Shown here piece by piece: positions 63,270 to 64,000 of a stretch of DNA of 64,000 nucleotides. Below the pieces are notes generated by a model. That model searched no databases, was not told the DNA's origin, and worked only from the letters and a program-made list of their open reading frames with translations. This DNA is from Ligula intestinalis (taxonomy: Eukaryota; Platyhelminthes; Cestoda; Diphyllobothriidea; Diphyllobothriidae). Within the stretch, counting starts at the first letter, position 1; every line of letters starts with the position of its first letter. The position numbers and the translations under genes were made by a program. The DNA is taken from contig JAYGXS010000001.1 of assembly GCA_036362985.1 (NCBI GenBank), forward strand, positions 36,998,408-37,062,407, given 5' to 3'.

Positions 63270-64000
63270 ATATAGTTCACAAATAAATCAGCAACCAATG
63301 GGATTGAGGATTGCATAAAAATAATCGCGAAATATTTTCTTTTGAAGAAAGTATGTAACTTCGCAAAGGTGCAAATAATTTTGGAACCGTCTATATAACC
63401 TTTTAACGGGAAAGTCAATAAAAAAACGAATTCGCATCATTTACATTAACAAAATTTAGAAGATGTATTCTCTGTCATCATTGCATGCGTACTTGGTCGA
63501 TCAGGATGTGCCTGATAATTTTACACTAATGATAAGTGATTACAGCTCACTTGCAATTTTATATGAATATATATATATATATATATATAGATATATATGA
63601 ATTAAGCCTTTAACTGCCAATCCTTACTCGAAATGCGCATCAGCATACACTTAAATTATTCGATTAACCAGAAGGAGTGACCAGATAGCAGGCCTGCAAA
63701 TGAAGGAACGCGGCGTTTTTAGCCCAACTGCTAGTACACCTTTGCGGCAGCCAGTGCTTTGGCGGAGACAATGTTTCATTAAAAATTGATGGGGAAAGAA
63801 GCAAAATTGGGTAAATACGGGACTGGACTCTGTGTTCCCAAGTCAAATGTCTTCTGAAAGAGAAGACGAAATGTTACAACATCTGAAAAATGCATGGTCA
63901 TTCTGCTGTATCAAGCAACGATTTAAAAAGGTATAACGATTTTTATAAGTCTCCGAGGATTCTTCTCCTTCTTCTCGCAGGTGGAGTAGAAATAGTGCAT
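63270..64000. other. Unassigned spacer with an AT microsatellite
   Basis: An (AT)n run of about 14 units lies at 63567-63597. Nothing else is recognised to the window end. Confidence 0.6.

Noticed and set aside
1..64000. CRISPR arrays, bacterial operons, integrons or phage genes
   Set aside because: No regular repeat-spacer structure, no ribosome-binding sites or compact gene order; the content is that of a eukaryotic repeat-rich region.

Overview
This 64 kb window looks like transposon-dense, gene-poor DNA from an invertebrate animal. I recognise no host protein-coding gene, rRNA or canonical tRNA in it. The mix of CR1/Jockey-type LINEs with a gag-like ORF1 and an endonuclease/RT ORF2, abundant Penelope-like elements (PLEs) with GIY-YIG endonucleases, tRNA-headed short repeats and Tc1/mariner relics is compatible with a flatworm, most likely a tapeworm with a large genome. 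That assignment is inference from repeat style, not from any marker gene. A run of exactly 100 Ns (1902-2001) shows that this is an assembled scaffold.

Layout. Positions 1 to about 26.2 kb are a mosaic of LINEs. A minus-strand LINE (1-1150 and 4377-4790) is split by a plus-strand LINE of family A (1151-4376). Family B follows on the plus strand (4770-7865), tail-to-tail with a minus-strand B fragment (7863-8940). Then come family C on the minus strand (8941-11118), family D on the plus strand (11119-12585), an ORF1 scrap of family E (13700-14058) and a nearly full-length minus-strand family E element (14058-18150). The most complete family B element lies at 18795-24165, followed by a solo B 3' end (24425-24925) and a second, eroded family A copy on the minus strand (24926-26170).

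From about 27.3 kb to 60.4 kb the recognisable elements are mostly PLE fragments. About eighteen are supported by reverse transcriptase motifs, GIY-YIG motifs or a shared 3' end. Several lie as head-to-head inverted pairs (27560/29320, 29660/31240, 32846/33140, 45540/46140, 51080/53450). Many PLE 3' ends carry a conserved arrangement, CTGANGA - stem - GAAA - short stem - TC, followed by an AATAAA-like hexamer. This fits the hammerhead ribozymes known from Penelope elements. A mariner-like element with 95 bp inverted repeats (46373-47157), a LINE C-terminal scrap (56750-57125), a Tc1-like relic (61625-62150) and two or three families of tRNA-headed short repeats are interspersed.

How the parts relate: none of the elements looks autonomous as assembled, because every long reading frame carries stops, frameshifts, truncations or lost catalytic residues. 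The interest is structural: nested and inverted insertions, ribozyme-like 3' ends shared by divergent PLE lineages, and a tRNA-headed repeat whose units begin with the sequence with which they end, as expected of head-to-tail multimers. Most sequence between about 31.2 and 32.8, 33.1 and 34.9, 36.4 and 38.7, 42.8 and 44.5, 48.4 and 50.3, 54.9 and 56.3, 57.1 and 59.4, and 60.4 and 61.6 kb is AT-rich and unassigned.
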